A stretch of DNA of 64,000 nucleotides, taken from the NCBI RefSeq assembly GCF_031157375.1, contig NZ_JAVIFV010000001.1, positions 62,001-126,000 of the forward strand, read 5' to 3'. Below the pieces are notes generated by a model. It was not told the origin of the DNA. It did no database searches and saw only the letters and a program-made list of their open reading frames with translations. Shown in pieces: positions 34,472-43,879 of this stretch (position 1 is its first letter; each line of letters begins with the position of its first letter). The position numbers and the translations under genes are program-made. Source of the DNA: Sphingosinicella sp. LHD-64. Lineage in GTDB: Bacteria; Pseudomonadota; Alphaproteobacteria; Sphingomonadales; Sphingomonadaceae.

Positions 34472-35991
34472 CTCTCGCCGTGCGCCTCGACGCCGCCGCC
34501 GTTGCCGGCCCGTGGCGGACGCACCTCGTCGCGCTGGGCGCTGCGGCGGCGGCGATCCTTGCGCTCTTCCACCGCGATGCCGCCGACGTCGCAGCGATCT
34601 GGTGGTCGAGCTCGACCTTCAACCACTGCCTGCTGATCCCTCCGATCATCGCCTGGCTGGTCTGGCAGCGGGTACCGGGCCTCCGGCAGCTGACGCCGAC
34701 CGTCTGGGCGCCCGGCCTCGCCCTGGCCGGCCTCGGCGCACTCGGCTGGCTGCTCGGCGATGCCGGCGGGCTCGCGCTCGCGCGCCATGCCGGCCTCGTC
34801 CTGATGCTGCAGGGCGCCATCATCGCCTGCCTCGGCAGACAGGTCAGCCGCGCGCTCGCCTTCCCGATCTTCTACGCGCTGTTCCTGATCCCCGCCGGCG
34901 AGGAGCTGGTGCCGGCGATGCAGACGGTGACGGCCGAGATCTCCATGGCCCTGCTCGCGCTCGCCGGCGTGCCCGCCCATATCGAGGGCATCTTCATCAC
35001 CACGCCGACCGGCTATTTCGAGGTCGCGGAGGCCTGCGCGGGGGTGAAGTTCCTGATCGCCATGGCCGCCTTCGGTGCGCTGGTCGCCAATGTCTGCTTC
35101 CGGTCCTGGCCGCGCCGCATCGCCTTCATGGCCGTGGCGCTGGTCGTCCCGATCCTTGCCAACGGCGTGCGCGCCTTCGCGACCATCTACGTCGCCCACC
35201 GCACCGGCAGCGTCGATCTCGCCGCCGGCTTCGACCATGTCGTCTACGGCGGCATCTTCTTCGCCATCGTCATCGCGCTGATTCTGGCCTTGAGCTGGCG
35301 CTTCTTCGACCGCGGCCCCGACGATCCCTGGTTCGATGCCGCCACGCGGCGATCGGAGCAGGGTCGGACACCCATTGCCGTAGCTGCCGCCGCCACCGTC
35401 CTGATTGCCGCCTTCCCGGTCGCCTGGTCGGCTGCCGTTTCGGCGGGCGCCCGCCCCGTGCCGGCGACCCTGACCTTGCCGGACGTGCCCGGCTGGCAAC
35501 GCGTGCCGGCGCGGGGCGGCATCCCCTGGCGCCCGCATTTCGCCGGCGCCGACCTCTTCCGTATGGCCCGCTATCGCGACCGACAGGGGCGCGAGGTCGA
35601 TCTGGCCATCGCTGTCTACGCCCGCCAGTTGGAAGGCCGCGAACTGATCGGTTTCGGCCAGGGCGCGGTCGGGCCCGACAGTGCCTGGGCATGGACCGCC
35701 GGCGCTCCGGCTCCGCTGGACGGGCGGGCGGAGCGGATCGCCTCGCACGGGCTGGTGCGCGAGGTGGTGAGCTTCTACCGGGTCGGGGGGATCACGAGCG
35801 GGAGCGGCATGGCGGTGAAGCTGGAGACGATGAAGGTGCGCCTGATCGGCGGCCCGCAGCGCGCGGTTGCCGTGCTCGCATCCGCGCCTGCGCTGGCCGA
35901 AGGGGTGAGCCCGCGCCCGGCAATCGACGCCTTCCTCGCCGCGCTCGGCCCCGTCGCGCCGTTCGCCGACCGCGCCGCGGGGCTGGAGTAG
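34468..35991 (+). CDS. xrtA: Exosortase A fused to EpsI domain
   Basis: A 507-residue inner-membrane protein. Residues 1-290 are an eight-helix exosortase with the catalytic triad C190 (EACAGVKF), R235 (ANGVRAF) and H257 (GFDHVVYG). Residues about 300-507 are an EpsI domain: one membrane helix (TVLIAAFPVAW) and a periplasmic part (DVPGWQRVP, VVSFYRVGG). It cleaves PEP-CTERM signals and anchors or releases proteins along with exopolysaccharide. The start is a GTG overlapping the glycosyltransferase stop (GTGA). No PEP-CTERM substrate gene is visible in the window. Confidence 0.95.
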   Translation: MTLAVRLDAAAVAGPWRTHLVALGAAAAAILALFHRDAADVAAIWWSSSTFNHCLLIPPIIAWLVWQRVPGLRQLTPTVWAPGLALAGLGALGWLLGDAGGLALARHAGLVLMLQGAIIACLGRQVSRALAFPIFYALFLIPAGEELVPAMQTVTAEISMALLALAGVPAHIEGIFITTPTGYFEVAEACAGVKFLIAMAAFGALVANVCFRSWPRRIAFMAVALVVPILANGVRAFATIYVAHRTGSVDLAAGFDHVVYGGIFFAIVIALILALSWRFFDRGPDDPWFDAATRRSEQGRTPIAVAAAATVLIAAFPVAWSAAVSAGARPVPATLTLPDVPGWQRVPARGGIPWRPHFAGADLFRMARYRDRQGREVDLAIAVYARQLEGRELIGFGQGAVGPDSAWAWTAGAPAPLDGRAERIASHGLVREVVSFYRVGGITSGSGMAVKLETMKVRLIGGPQRAVAVLASAPALAEGVSPRPAIDAFLAALGPVAPFADRAAGLE

Positions 35992-35995
35992 CGTC

Positions 35996-37942
35996 ATGTG
36001 CGGCATTGCCGGCCTGTTCCATCCCGACGTACCCAAGCCGGTCGATCCCGCCCGGATCGCGGCGATGACCGAGGCGCTCGCCCATCGCGGCCCGGACGGC
36101 AGCGGCATCTGGACCGCGCCCGGCATCGGCCTCGGCCACCGGCGCCTGTCGATCATCGACCTCTCTGACGCCGCATCCCAGCCGATGCTGACGCCCGACC
36201 GGCGCCTCGCGATCAGCTTCAACGGCGAGATCTACAATTTCCGCGAGATTCGTACCGAGCTGGAAGCCAAGGGCCACAGCTTCCAGACCGGGAGCGACAC
36301 CGAGGTGATCCTCGCCGCCTGGCGTGAATGGGAGGCGGGCTGCCTCGCGCGCCTCAACGGCATGTTCGCTTTCGCGCTCTACGATGCCGGCGAGGACGCG
36401 CTCTACCTCGTCCGCGACCGGCTCGGCGTGAAGCCGCTCTTCGTCGCCCAGCTCGCGGATGGCGCCGTGATCTTCGCCTCGGAACTGAAGGGCCTGCTCG
36501 CCCATCCGGGCCTGCGCCGCACCCCCGATCCGGTCGCGATCGAGGACTATCTCGCTTATGGCTACGTCCCCGACGACGTCTCGATCGTCGAGGGCGTGCG
36601 CAAGATCCCCGCCGGCCATTACCTCCGCATCCGCCGCGGCCGCGAGATCGCGAACCCGGTGCAGTGGTGGGATGTCGATTTCTCCACCACCGACCGCCGG
36701 CCCGTGCGCGTTTTGCAGGAGGAGCTGGTCGAACGCCTGCGCGAGGCGGTCCGCTCGCGCATGGTGGCCGACGTGCCGCTGGGCGCCTTCCTCTCCGGCG
36801 GCGTCGACAGTTCCGCCGTCGTCGCCTTCATGGCCGAGGCGAGCCGCAGCGCGGTCGAGACCTGTGCGATCGGCTTCGACGAAGCCGACCATGACGAGAC
36901 CGCCCACGCCGCCCGCGTCGCCGAACTCTTCGCCACCCGCCACCGTACTCGAACCGTCGCCGCCGCCGATTTCGACCTGATCGACACACTCGCCGAGGCC
37001 TTCGACGAGCCCTTTGCCGACGCCTCCGCCTTCGGCACCTACCGGGTGAGCGAATTGGCCCGCGAGAAGGTCACGGTCGCGCTTTCCGGCGACGGCGCCG
37101 ACGAGATACTGGCCGGCTACCGACGCTACCGCCTGTTCCGCAACGAGGACCGGGTGCGCGGCCTGCTGCCCGGCCCGCTCGGCCGCGCCGCCGGGTGGCT
37201 CGGCGACCTCTACCCCAAGCTCGACAATGCCCCGCAATGGCTGCGCGCCAAGACAACGCTGCAGGCGCTGGGGCAGGGGAGCGGCACCGCTTATGCGCTC
37301 GCTGTCGGCGTCACTCCGCCGGCGATCCGCCGCGCGATCTTCCGGGCACCGCTCGGCGGCCATGTCGCCGAGGCGCGCTACGCCCGTGCCTTCCGCGACG
37401 CTCCGGCGAACGACGCGCTGTCGCGCGCCCAATATGCCGATCTCAGGATCTGGCTCCCCGGCGACATCCTGACCAAGGTCGACCGCGCCAGCATGGCGGT
37501 GAGCCTCGAGGCGCGCGAGCCCCTGCTCGATCACCGCCTCGTCGAGTTCGCCGCGAAGCTGCCGCCGCACATGCGGCTCCGGGGCGGCACCGGCAAATGG
37601 CTGATGAAGCGCGCGTTGGCCGATCGCCTGCCCGACGATCTCCTCCATCGCCGCAAGATGGGCTTCGTCACACCGGTTTCGGCCTGGCTGCGCGGCCCGC
37701 TCGCCGGCGAGTCGACGCGGATCGCGCACAGCCAGGCGCTCGCCGAGACCGGGTGGTTCGACGCCGACGCGATCCAGCGTCTCGCCGACGGTCACCTCGC
37801 CGGCGACATCGACCATGGCCGCACCCTCTGGCAGCTGCTGATGCTGGAAAAGTCGCTCCAGCGCGTCTTCGGGCTCGGCGCGGTCAGCGCTCCCCGGGAT
37901 AGGACGCCTCGACGAAATAAAGCCCGTCGGGCGGCGCGTTGA
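35996..37942 (+). CDS. Asparagine synthase-like amidotransferase, XrtA-associated
   Basis: A 648-residue class II glutamine amidotransferase. Cys2 (MCGIAG) is the glutaminase nucleophile; the synthetase part has [12 protein letters not shown] (ATP pyrophosphatase loop) and [15 protein letters not shown]. It transfers ammonia to a carboxylate after adenylation; in XrtA loci the real acceptor is thought to be a sugar or other polysaccharide precursor. It starts 4 bp after the exosortase stop. Its last 59 bp overlap the convergent truA gene, so the final residues (about 20) are Arg-rich and may be dispensable. Confidence 0.93.
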   Translation: MCGIAGLFHPDVPKPVDPARIAAMTEALAHRGPDGSGIWTAPGIGLGHRRLSIIDLSDAASQPMLTPDRRLAISFNGEIYNFREIRTELEAKGHSFQTGSDTEVILAAWREWEAGCLARLNGMFAFALYDAGEDALYLVRDRLGVKPLFVAQLADGAVIFASELKGLLAHPGLRRTPDPVAIEDYLAYGYVPDDVSIVEGVRKIPAGHYLRIRRGREIANPVQWWDVDFSTTDRRPVRVLQEELVERLREAVRSRMVADVPLGAFLSGGVDSSAVVAFMAEASRSAVETCAIGFDEADHDETAHAARVAELFATRHRTRTVAAADFDLIDTLAEAFDEPFADASAFGTYRVSELAREKVTVALSGDGADEILAGYRRYRLFRNEDRVRGLLPGPLGRAAGWLGDLYPKLDNAPQWLRAKTTLQALGQGSGTAYALAVGVTPPAIRRAIFRAPLGGHVAEARYARAFRDAPANDALSRAQYADLRIWLPGDILTKVDRASMAVSLEAREPLLDHRLVEFAAKLPPHMRLRGGTGKWLMKRALADRLPDDLLHRRKMGFVTPVSAWLRGPLAGESTRIAHSQALAETGWFDADAIQRLADGHLAGDIDHGRTLWQLLMLEKSLQRVFGLGAVSAPRDRTPRRNKARRAAR

Positions 37943-38633
37943 AGCCAAGGGCCGCGCGGTCCTTCGCCTCCAGCGCCGCCTTCAGATCCGCCTTCGACCA
38001 TTTGCCGCGCCCGACCAGCTCGAGGCAGCCGACCATCGAACGCACCTGGTGGTGGAGGAAGGAGCGTGCCGCCGCCTCGATCTCGATCACTTCGCCAAGG
38101 CGGCGCACCGTGATCCGGTCAATCGTCTTGACCGGGCTTTCCGCCTGGCATTGCGCCGAGCGGAAGGTCGTGAAATCATGCTTTCCGACAAGCGCTTGTG
38201 CGGCCTTGTTCATATCGTCCGCGTAGAGCACCACCGGCACCCGCCAGGCCCGCTTTGCCTCCAGCGCCAGCGGGGCGCGCCGGTTGACGATCCGGTAGAT
38301 GTAGCGCCGCCCGATGCAGGAGAAGCGGGCGTGGAAATCCTCCTCGACGACCTGTGCGCCGAGGATCGCGACCGGCAGCGGCCGCAGCTTCGCATTGGTG
38401 CCGTCGGCGAGCCGGAACGGCGTGATCGGCTTGTCGATGTCGACATGGGCGGTCATCGCCAGTGCGTGGACGCCGGTATCGGTCCGCCCGGCCGCGTGCA
38501 GCACCACCTCCTCATGGGTGATCGCCCGGATCGCCTCCTCGATCGCCTGCTGCACCGATGGGCCGTGCGCCTGACGCTGCCAGCCCATGAACGGCCGGCC
38601 GTCATATTCGATGGTCAGGCGGAAGCGGGTCAC
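37884..38633 (-). CDS. truA: tRNA pseudouridine(38-40) synthase
   Basis: A 249-residue cytoplasmic enzyme forming pseudouridine at positions 38-40 of tRNA anticodon arms. Catalytic Asp52 sits in [11 protein letters not shown]; the C-terminal [13 protein letters not shown] motif is conserved. It is coupled to fmt by an ATGA overlap and convergent with the asparagine synthase-like gene. Confidence 0.96.
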   Translation of the reverse strand: MTRFRLTIEYDGRPFMGWQRQAHGPSVQQAIEEAIRAITHEEVVLHAAGRTDTGVHALAMTAHVDIDKPITPFRLADGTNAKLRPLPVAILGAQVVEEDFHARFSCIGRRYIYRIVNRRAPLALEAKRAWRVPVVLYADDMNKAAQALVGKHDFTTFRSAQCQAESPVKTIDRITVRRLGEVIEIEAAARSFLHHQVRSMVGCLELVGRGKWSKADLKAALEAKDRAALGFNAPPDGLYFVEASYPGER

Positions 38634-39535
38634 GCGAGGACCGTGCCGACGGGAATGGCGAAGCCTCGCAGCAGTTCTCCGGGAGACATCGCCGCGCGCC
38701 CGGCCCGCTGGACGAAGGCCGGGCGGATCGCGCCGGAACCGCAGGCGATGGTCAGCCGCGCGTCGAGCACCGTCCCGGCCGCGCCGGTTTCATCCGAGAG
38801 ATCGGCCGCAAGCACTTTGATTCGTTCGCCTGCATGCTCAAAAAAGGCCCCCGGCACGGGGTTGAACGCGCGCACCCGTCGCTCGACCTGAGCGGCGTCG
38901 CCCAAGAAATCGAGCTTCGCCTCGGCCTTCTCGATCTTGGCGGCATAGGTCACGCCGTCTTCGGGCTGGGGCTCCGGAACGATCTCGCCGATCCGCTCCA
39001 GCTCGTCGACCATCAGCGCCCCGCCGATCCCGGCCAGCTCGGCGGTGAGCTCGCCCGCGGTCTTGCGGTCGATCGCCGTCTCGCGCCGCGCATAGACCGG
39101 GCCGGTGTCGAGCCCTTTCTCCATGCCCATGATGCACACGCCGGTCATCTCGTCGCCGGCCAGGATCGCCCGATGGATCGGCGCTGCGCCGCGCCAGCGC
39201 GGCAGCAGCGATGCATGGACATTGAGGCAGCCATGCCGCGGCGCTTCAAGGATCGGCACCGGCAGGATCAGCCCGTAGGCCGCGACTACCGCGACATCGA
39301 GGTCCAGCCCCGCGAAGTCGGCCTGCGCGTCTGCGTCGCGCAGCGTCAGTGGCGTGCGCACCTCGATCCCGGCTTCCTCGGCGCGCCGCTGAACGGGGGA
39401 GGGGGACAGCGCCTTGCCGCGCCCTGCGCGCCGCGGCGGCTGAGTGTAGACCGCGACGACATCATGCCCAGCCGCCAGCAGGGCATCGAGCGTCGGCACG
39501 GCGAAGTTCGGGGTTCCCATGAAGGCAATGCGCAT
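38630..39535 (-). CDS. fmt: Methionyl-tRNA formyltransferase
   Basis: A 301-residue enzyme that formylates initiator Met-tRNA using 10-formyl-THF. [10 protein letters not shown] at residues 7-16, the folate/catalytic motif [16 protein letters not shown] (N105, H107) and the C-terminal domain after residue 205 are all present. It is translated before truA. A REP-like palindrome separates it from the divergent recR gene. Confidence 0.97.
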   Translation of the reverse strand: MRIAFMGTPNFAVPTLDALLAAGHDVVAVYTQPPRRAGRGKALSPSPVQRRAEEAGIEVRTPLTLRDADAQADFAGLDLDVAVVAAYGLILPVPILEAPRHGCLNVHASLLPRWRGAAPIHRAILAGDEMTGVCIMGMEKGLDTGPVYARRETAIDRKTAGELTAELAGIGGALMVDELERIGEIVPEPQPEDGVTYAAKIEKAEAKLDFLGDAAQVERRVRAFNPVPGAFFEHAGERIKVLAADLSDETGAAGTVLDARLTIACGSGAIRPAFVQRAGRAAMSPGELLRGFAIPVGTVLA

Positions 39536-39559
39536 GGGTCGGACTTAGCGATGAGTTTC

Positions 39560-39646
39560 CGTCATTGCGACCCCGGCGCAGGCCGGGGGAAGCAATCCAA
39601 CTCCCGCTCCTGGATTGCTTCGTCGCTTGCGCTCCTCGCAATGACG
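39560..39646. repeat. REP-like palindromic element, copy B
   Basis: An 87-bp inverted repeat with the same arms as copy A (CGTCATTGCGA...AGCAATCCA and TGGATTGCTTCG...CTCGCAATGACG); the inner loop differs. It fills the fmt-recR divergent space and ends 14 bp before the recR start. Confidence 0.85.
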
Positions 39647-39660
39647 GCTACCTAACCCAC

Positions 39661-40257
39661 ATGGCCTCCCAGGAAATCGAAGCGCTGACCCAGGCGCTGG
39701 CCCGGCTCCCCGGCCTCGGCCCGCGCTCGGCGCGGCGCGCGGTGCTGCATCTGATGAAGCGGCGCGAAAGCGCGCTGACGCCGTTGCTGCGCGCGCTGGA
39801 GAAGGTGAACCAGAACCTCTCCGTCTGCTCGGTCTGCGGCAATGTCGACACCACCGATCCCTGCGGCATCTGCGCCGATCCACGCCGCGACACGCGGTTG
39901 CTCTGCGTCGTCGAGGAGGTGTCGGACCTCTGGGCGCTGGATCGCTCGCGCCTGTTTCCGGGTCGTTTCCATGTCCTCGGCGGGCGCCTTTCCGCGCTGG
40001 AGGGGGTGCGGCCGGAGGACCTCAATATCGACGGCCTGATCACCCGCGTCGCCGGCGGCGGCATCGACGAGGTGGTGCTGGCGATGAACGCGACGCTCGA
40101 GGGGCAGACCACCGCCCACTATCTCGCCGAGCGGCTCGAAACCTTTCCGGTGCGGCTCACCCAGCTCGCCCACGGCCTGCCGGTCGGCGGCGAGCTCGAC
40201 TATCTCGATGAAGGCACGCTCGCGCAGGCGCTCCGGGCACGTCGCCCCGTCGCCTGA
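39661..40257 (+). CDS. recR: Recombination mediator RecR
   Basis: A 198-residue DNA-repair protein of the RecFOR pathway that, with RecO, helps load RecA at gaps. It has an N-terminal helix-hairpin-helix ([12 protein letters not shown]), a CxxC-x-CxxC zinc site (CSVCGN, PCGIC), and a Toprim domain ([25 protein letters not shown]). The ATG at 39661 begins the normal family N-terminus. No ribosome site is clear, and a REP palindrome ends just upstream. Confidence 0.97.
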   Translation: MASQEIEALTQALARLPGLGPRSARRAVLHLMKRRESALTPLLRALEKVNQNLSVCSVCGNVDTTDPCGICADPRRDTRLLCVVEEVSDLWALDRSRLFPGRFHVLGGRLSALEGVRPEDLNIDGLITRVAGGGIDEVVLAMNATLEGQTTAHYLAERLETFPVRLTQLAHGLPVGGELDYLDEGTLAQALRARRPVA

Positions 40258-40278
40258 GCCGCGGGTGATTTGCCCCGG

Positions 40279-40515
40279 TCAGATGATCGGGTGGCGCTCC
40301 CAGTTCACCTTGTCGGCGCGGCCGGTCAGGCGTCCGTGGAGGCGACGCATCGTCTCGCTGCCGGTATTGACGCAGAGGAACGGAAAAACCGCGTGAATCA
40401 GGCAGGCGATACCGCCCCCGATCATCCGCACCCCGAACCAGGCCGCATGGCCGAAATGCTGGCCATAGGTCTCGCCGACCTCGTTCGGATGATGGGTGAA
40501 GGGGTTTTGCGCCAT
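40279..40515 (-). CDS. DUF6356-like small membrane protein
   Basis: A 78-residue protein with one hydrophobic segment (GVRMIGGGIACLIHAVFPFL, about residues 28-47) after a HPNEVGETYGQH N-terminus that I associate with the sphingomonad DUF6356 family. No function is known. The ATG at 40515 is chosen over an upstream extension because it starts the conserved part. It converges on recR. Confidence 0.6.
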   Translation of the reverse strand: MAQNPFTHHPNEVGETYGQHFGHAAWFGVRMIGGGIACLIHAVFPFLCVNTGSETMRRLHGRLTGRADKVNWERHPII

Positions 40516-40630
40516 GGAAGATTCTACCTCTCTGTGTCTCCGTAATAGCAATTTATTCCCCGGGCTTCCAGACTCAGTTCGGCTCGTCTACCGTTGACGT
40601 AAACGTAAGCCTGAACACGAGGATCAGCTC

Positions 40631-41806
40631 ATGCCGGAAGCCTTTATCGTCGACGCCGTCCGCACCGCTGGAGGCAAGCGCGGCGGCGCACTGAAGGACT
40701 GGCATCCGGCCGATCTGGCCGCGCAGGTGCTGAACGCGCTGGTCGATCGCGCCGGCATCGATCCCGCCGGGATCGACGACGTGGTCATGGGCTGCGTGGG
40801 GCAGGCGGGCGAACAGAGCTTCCATGTCGGCCGCACCGCGGTGCTCGCCTCGAAGCTGCCGCAGAGCGTCCCTGCCGTCACCATCGACCGGCAATGTGGC
40901 TCCTCGCAGCAGGCGATCCAGTTCGCTGCCCAGGCGGTGATGTCGGGGACGCAGGACATGGTGATCGCCGCGGGCGTCGAATCGATGACCCGGGTGCCGA
41001 TGGGGCTGCCCTTCACTTTGCCGCTGCAGCACGGCATCGGCACCGGCCCGTTCCCGAAGAGCGTCCGGGAGCGATTCGGGGTCGCGATGTTCAGCCAGTT
41101 CGACGGGGCCGAGATGATCGCCGCGAAATACGGCTTCGCCCGCGAGAATCTCGACGCCTTCGCGCTGGAGAGCCATCGCCGCGCCGCGCGCGCCACGCAG
41201 GATGGCGCCTTCGCCGACGAGATCGTCGCGCTTCCCGTCATCGATGAGACCGGCGAGACCGTTCTGCACAACCGGGATGAAGGCGTGCGTCATGACGCCA
41301 CGCTGGACGGCATCGCCTCGGTCAAGCTGCTGCGCGAGGGCGGCCGGATCAGCGCGGCCAGCGCCTCGCAGATCTGCGACGGCGCCAGCGGGGTGCTGAT
41401 CGTCAACGGAGCGGCGCTGAAGGCGCATGGCCTGACGCCGCTGGCGCGCATCCACAATCTCACCGTCACCGCCGGCGATCCGGTGATCATGCTGGAAGAG
41501 CCGATCCCCGCGACGGTCCGCGCCCTGCAGCGCTCGGGGATGACGATCGCCGACATCGATCTCTACGAGGTCAACGAGGCCTTCGCCCCGGTCCCCCTGG
41601 CGTGGCTACGCGAGACCGGTGCCGATCCGGAGAAGCTCAACGTCAACGGCGGCGCGATCGCGCTCGGCCACCCGCTTGGCGCATCGGGCGCAAAGCTGAT
41701 GGCGACGCTCGTCCACGCCTTGAAAAATCGTGGTCTGCGCTACGGACTTCAGACGATGTGTGAAGGTGGTGGGATCGCCAACGTGACGATCGTCGAAGCG
41801 CTCTAA
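40631..41806 (+). CDS. Acetyl-CoA acetyltransferase (thiolase family)
   Basis: A 391-residue thiolase that joins or cleaves acyl-CoA and acetyl-CoA. Catalytic residues are C89 (RQCGSSQQ), H347 (LGHPLGASG) and C377 (MCEGGGIAN). Such enzymes serve beta-oxidation or acetoacetyl-CoA synthesis; the exact chain-length preference is unclear. An SDR likely to act on hydroxyacyl-CoA is nearby, consistent with fatty acid degradation. Convergent with the PilZ gene, stops overlapping by 4 bp. Confidence 0.93.
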   Translation: MPEAFIVDAVRTAGGKRGGALKDWHPADLAAQVLNALVDRAGIDPAGIDDVVMGCVGQAGEQSFHVGRTAVLASKLPQSVPAVTIDRQCGSSQQAIQFAAQAVMSGTQDMVIAAGVESMTRVPMGLPFTLPLQHGIGTGPFPKSVRERFGVAMFSQFDGAEMIAAKYGFARENLDAFALESHRRAARATQDGAFADEIVALPVIDETGETVLHNRDEGVRHDATLDGIASVKLLREGGRISAASASQICDGASGVLIVNGAALKAHGLTPLARIHNLTVTAGDPVIMLEEPIPATVRALQRSGMTIADIDLYEVNEAFAPVPLAWLRETGADPEKLNVNGGAIALGHPLGASGAKLMATLVHALKNRGLRYGLQTMCEGGGIANVTIVEAL

Positions 41807-42225
41807 CTGTCGATCCAGCCAGTTCCGTCCGACCAGCGCGGATGGGTGCCGCCCTTGCGGCCGAAACCCGGGCGGCGGCCGTCCGGCTGGGTCAATGCCG
41901 GCATTTCCGGCGCCTTCTGGAAGGCGTCGAGCGCCTCGTGCTCCAGCGCGTCCTCGAACTCGATCCCGGCCTGGGTGCCCGAGACCCAGACGATGGTGCC
42001 GAACGCATCGGCAGCGCCGCGCTTCAGCATCACGTCGGTGCCCGCCGCCGGCAGGTTGAAGCCCTCGATGCGGGCGCCGCCGGCGGAGAGGTCGCGGATG
42101 CGGACGGGGACGTCGGTGGTGACGGTGAGCAGCCGGGCCGACAGGATCGTCAGCTGGCGCGGCCATTGCCGGCGGCTGTCCTGGCCATTGTCGAACACCA
42201 GTTTGAGCATTTGGCTGCTGGCCAC
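41803..42225 (-). CDS. PilZ domain protein
   Basis: A 140-residue cytoplasmic protein with a PilZ-like core: RQLTILSARLLTVTTD, then VRIRDLSAGGARIEG (the DxSxxG element of c-di-GMP-binding PilZ) and a C-terminal strand. The preceding RxxxR motif is only partly matched (RRQWPRQ), so c-di-GMP binding is probable, not certain. The GTG at 42225 has CGGGGG 5 nt upstream; an ATG at 42210 is the alternative. Confidence 0.75.
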   Translation of the reverse strand: MASSQMLKLVFDNGQDSRRQWPRQLTILSARLLTVTTDVPVRIRDLSAGGARIEGFNLPAAGTDVMLKRGAADAFGTIVWVSGTQAGIEFEDALEHEALDAFQKAPEMPALTQPDGRRPGFGRKGGTHPRWSDGTGWIDS

Positions 42226-42371
42226 GAAAACCCCCGTAGTTACCCCGTGCCGCAGTTTATGCGCCGTAAACCCTAATCGCCGGTTAAGTACGGCGTCGAA
42301 ATGACGCCTGACGCGAGCCTTGCGCACGCCCGCCCGGCCCCTCTAGGGACAGGGCAAAGGGAGACACCGTC

Positions 42372-43154
42372 ATGAAGCTCGATTCCTCGATCGCCGCCGT
42401 CGTCACCGGCGCCGCCTCCGGCCTCGGCGAGGCCACCGCCCGCGCGCTCGCCGCCAGGGGCGTCAGGGTCGCCGTCTTCGACCGCGACGCCGGCAAGGGC
42501 GAGAAGGTCGCCGCCGACATCGGCGGCATCTTTGCCCAATGCGACGTGACCTCGAACGAGGCGGTCGACGCGGCCTTCGCGGCCGCCCGCGAAGCCCATG
42601 GCCAGGAGCGGATCTGCGTCAACTGCGCCGGCGTCGCCAACGCGGTGAAGACGGTCGGCCGCGACAAGGAGACGGGCGAGATCAAGCGCTATCCGATCCA
42701 CCAGTTCGAGCTCGCCGTCCAGATCAACCTGATCGGCACCTTCCGCGTGCTCTCCGCCTCGGCCGCCGGCATGGCGACGCTCGATCCGCTCGAGGACGGC
42801 GAGAAGGGCCTCATCATCAACACCGCCTCGGTTGCCGCGCAGGACGGCCAGATCGGCCAGGCCGCCTATTCCGCTTCCAAGGCCGGCGTGCTCGGCATGG
42901 CGCTGCCGATCGCCCGCGACCTGATGGGGGAGGGGATAAGGGTCAACACCATCCTTCCCGGCGTGTTCGAGACGCCGATGGTCGCGATGATGCCGCAGAA
43001 CGTGAAGGACGCGCTCGCCGCCCAGGTGCCGTTCCCGAAGCGGCTCGGCCAGTCCGGGGAATATGCCCGCCTCGCCGTGTTCATGGCCGAGAACGTCTAT
43101 CTGAACGGCGAATATGTCCGCCTGGACGGCGCCATCCGCATGGCGCCGCGCTGA
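42372..43154 (+). CDS. SDR family oxidoreductase (3-hydroxyacyl-CoA dehydrogenase-like)
   Basis: A 260-residue short-chain dehydrogenase. NAD-binding TGAASGLG occupies residues 12-19 and the catalytic set is S153, Y166 and K170 (YSASK). The length and overall sequence fit type II hydroxyacyl-CoA dehydrogenases (HSD10-like). It probably works with the nearby thiolase in fatty acid breakdown. A MITE-like element begins at the base after its stop codon. Confidence 0.88.
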   Translation: MKLDSSIAAVVTGAASGLGEATARALAARGVRVAVFDRDAGKGEKVAADIGGIFAQCDVTSNEAVDAAFAAAREAHGQERICVNCAGVANAVKTVGRDKETGEIKRYPIHQFELAVQINLIGTFRVLSASAAGMATLDPLEDGEKGLIINTASVAAQDGQIGQAAYSASKAGVLGMALPIARDLMGEGIRVNTILPGVFETPMVAMMPQNVKDALAAQVPFPKRLGQSGEYARLAVFMAENVYLNGEYVRLDGAIRMAPR

Positions 43155-43297
43155 GAGACTGTTTGTAAACGCTACTGGTGCGGCCGTCTGGCGGCGGTTT
43201 CTGCGCTTCCGGTGCTCACGGACATCCATGTCCGCTGCGCGCCGGTTCTCGAAACCACTACCAGCCGACTCACACCAGCGCGTTTCCAAACAGTCTC
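43155..43297. mobile_element. MITE-like inverted-repeat element
   Basis: A 143-bp element bounded by near-perfect terminal inverted repeats: left GAGACTGTTTGTAAACGC, right (reverse complement) GAGACTGTTTGGAAACGC, with further pairing into TGGTG. The centre also folds (CGGACAT-CC-ATGTCCG). It encodes nothing and lies between the SDR stop and the convergent RidA gene. No target-site duplication is obvious. Confidence 0.75.
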
Positions 43298-43306
43298 CAG
43301 GGGCGG

Positions 43307-43780
43307 TCAGCGGCGCTCCGGCACATAGGCGGTGCACTCGACCTCGACGAGCGCGCCGCGGGCGAGGCCGTCGGCTCCGAAGGCGCTGCGCGCCGGCCGC
43401 CGCGCGGCATTGAAATAGGTCACATAGACCCGGTTGAACGCCGGCCAGTCGGCCATGTCGTCGAGCATCACCAGGCAGCGCACGACATCGTCGAACGACG
43501 CACCCGCGTCGGTCAGCACCGCCCGGATATTCTCCATGACCTGCCGGGTCTGCGCCTCGATCCCCTGCGGCAGGCTGCCGTCCGGAAGGCTGCCGATGCT
43601 CCCCGACAGGTAGAGCACGTCGCCGGCCCGCACCGCCGCCGAGAAAGGCGGGGTCGATCCGGGCGCCCGGACCGCCGCCGCGGCCGCGTCGCTCACCGGA
43701 TAATGCTGGACCGGCGGGCGCTGGGCCGAGGCCGTTCCCGCCGCCAGCATCGTCGCCGCCATCGCCATCCATGCCTTCAT
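43307..43780 (-). CDS. Exported RidA-family protein
   Basis: A 157-residue RidA/YjgF-fold protein with a signal peptide (about residues 1-19, ending TASAQ), so it acts in the periplasm, unlike the usual cytoplasmic RidA that hydrolyses reactive enamines. Conserved stretches are AGDVLYLSGSIG, VMENIRAVLTDAGASF and the C-terminal RGALVEVECTAYVP with the substrate-binding Glu. Its 3' end is 9 bp from the MITE-like element. Confidence 0.82.
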   Translation of the reverse strand: MKAWMAMAATMLAAGTASAQRPPVQHYPVSDAAAAAVRAPGSTPPFSAAVRAGDVLYLSGSIGSLPDGSLPQGIEAQTRQVMENIRAVLTDAGASFDDVVRCLVMLDDMADWPAFNRVYVTYFNAARRPARSAFGADGLARGALVEVECTAYVPERR

Positions 43781-43879
43781 CGTGCCGCCCCTCGCTCTGG
43801 TGTCGCGCCCACACTTTATCCGCCGCGCGCCAGAAATCCACGCTTGCCTCGTTGGCCCCTCGCACCGCAGACTGCCGGC

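Noticed and set aside
35792-37948. A 718-codon minus-strand frame opposite the asparagine synthase-like gene
   Set aside because: Antisense shadow; the plus-strand product has Cys2, SGGVDSS and SGDGADE motifs and fits the operon.
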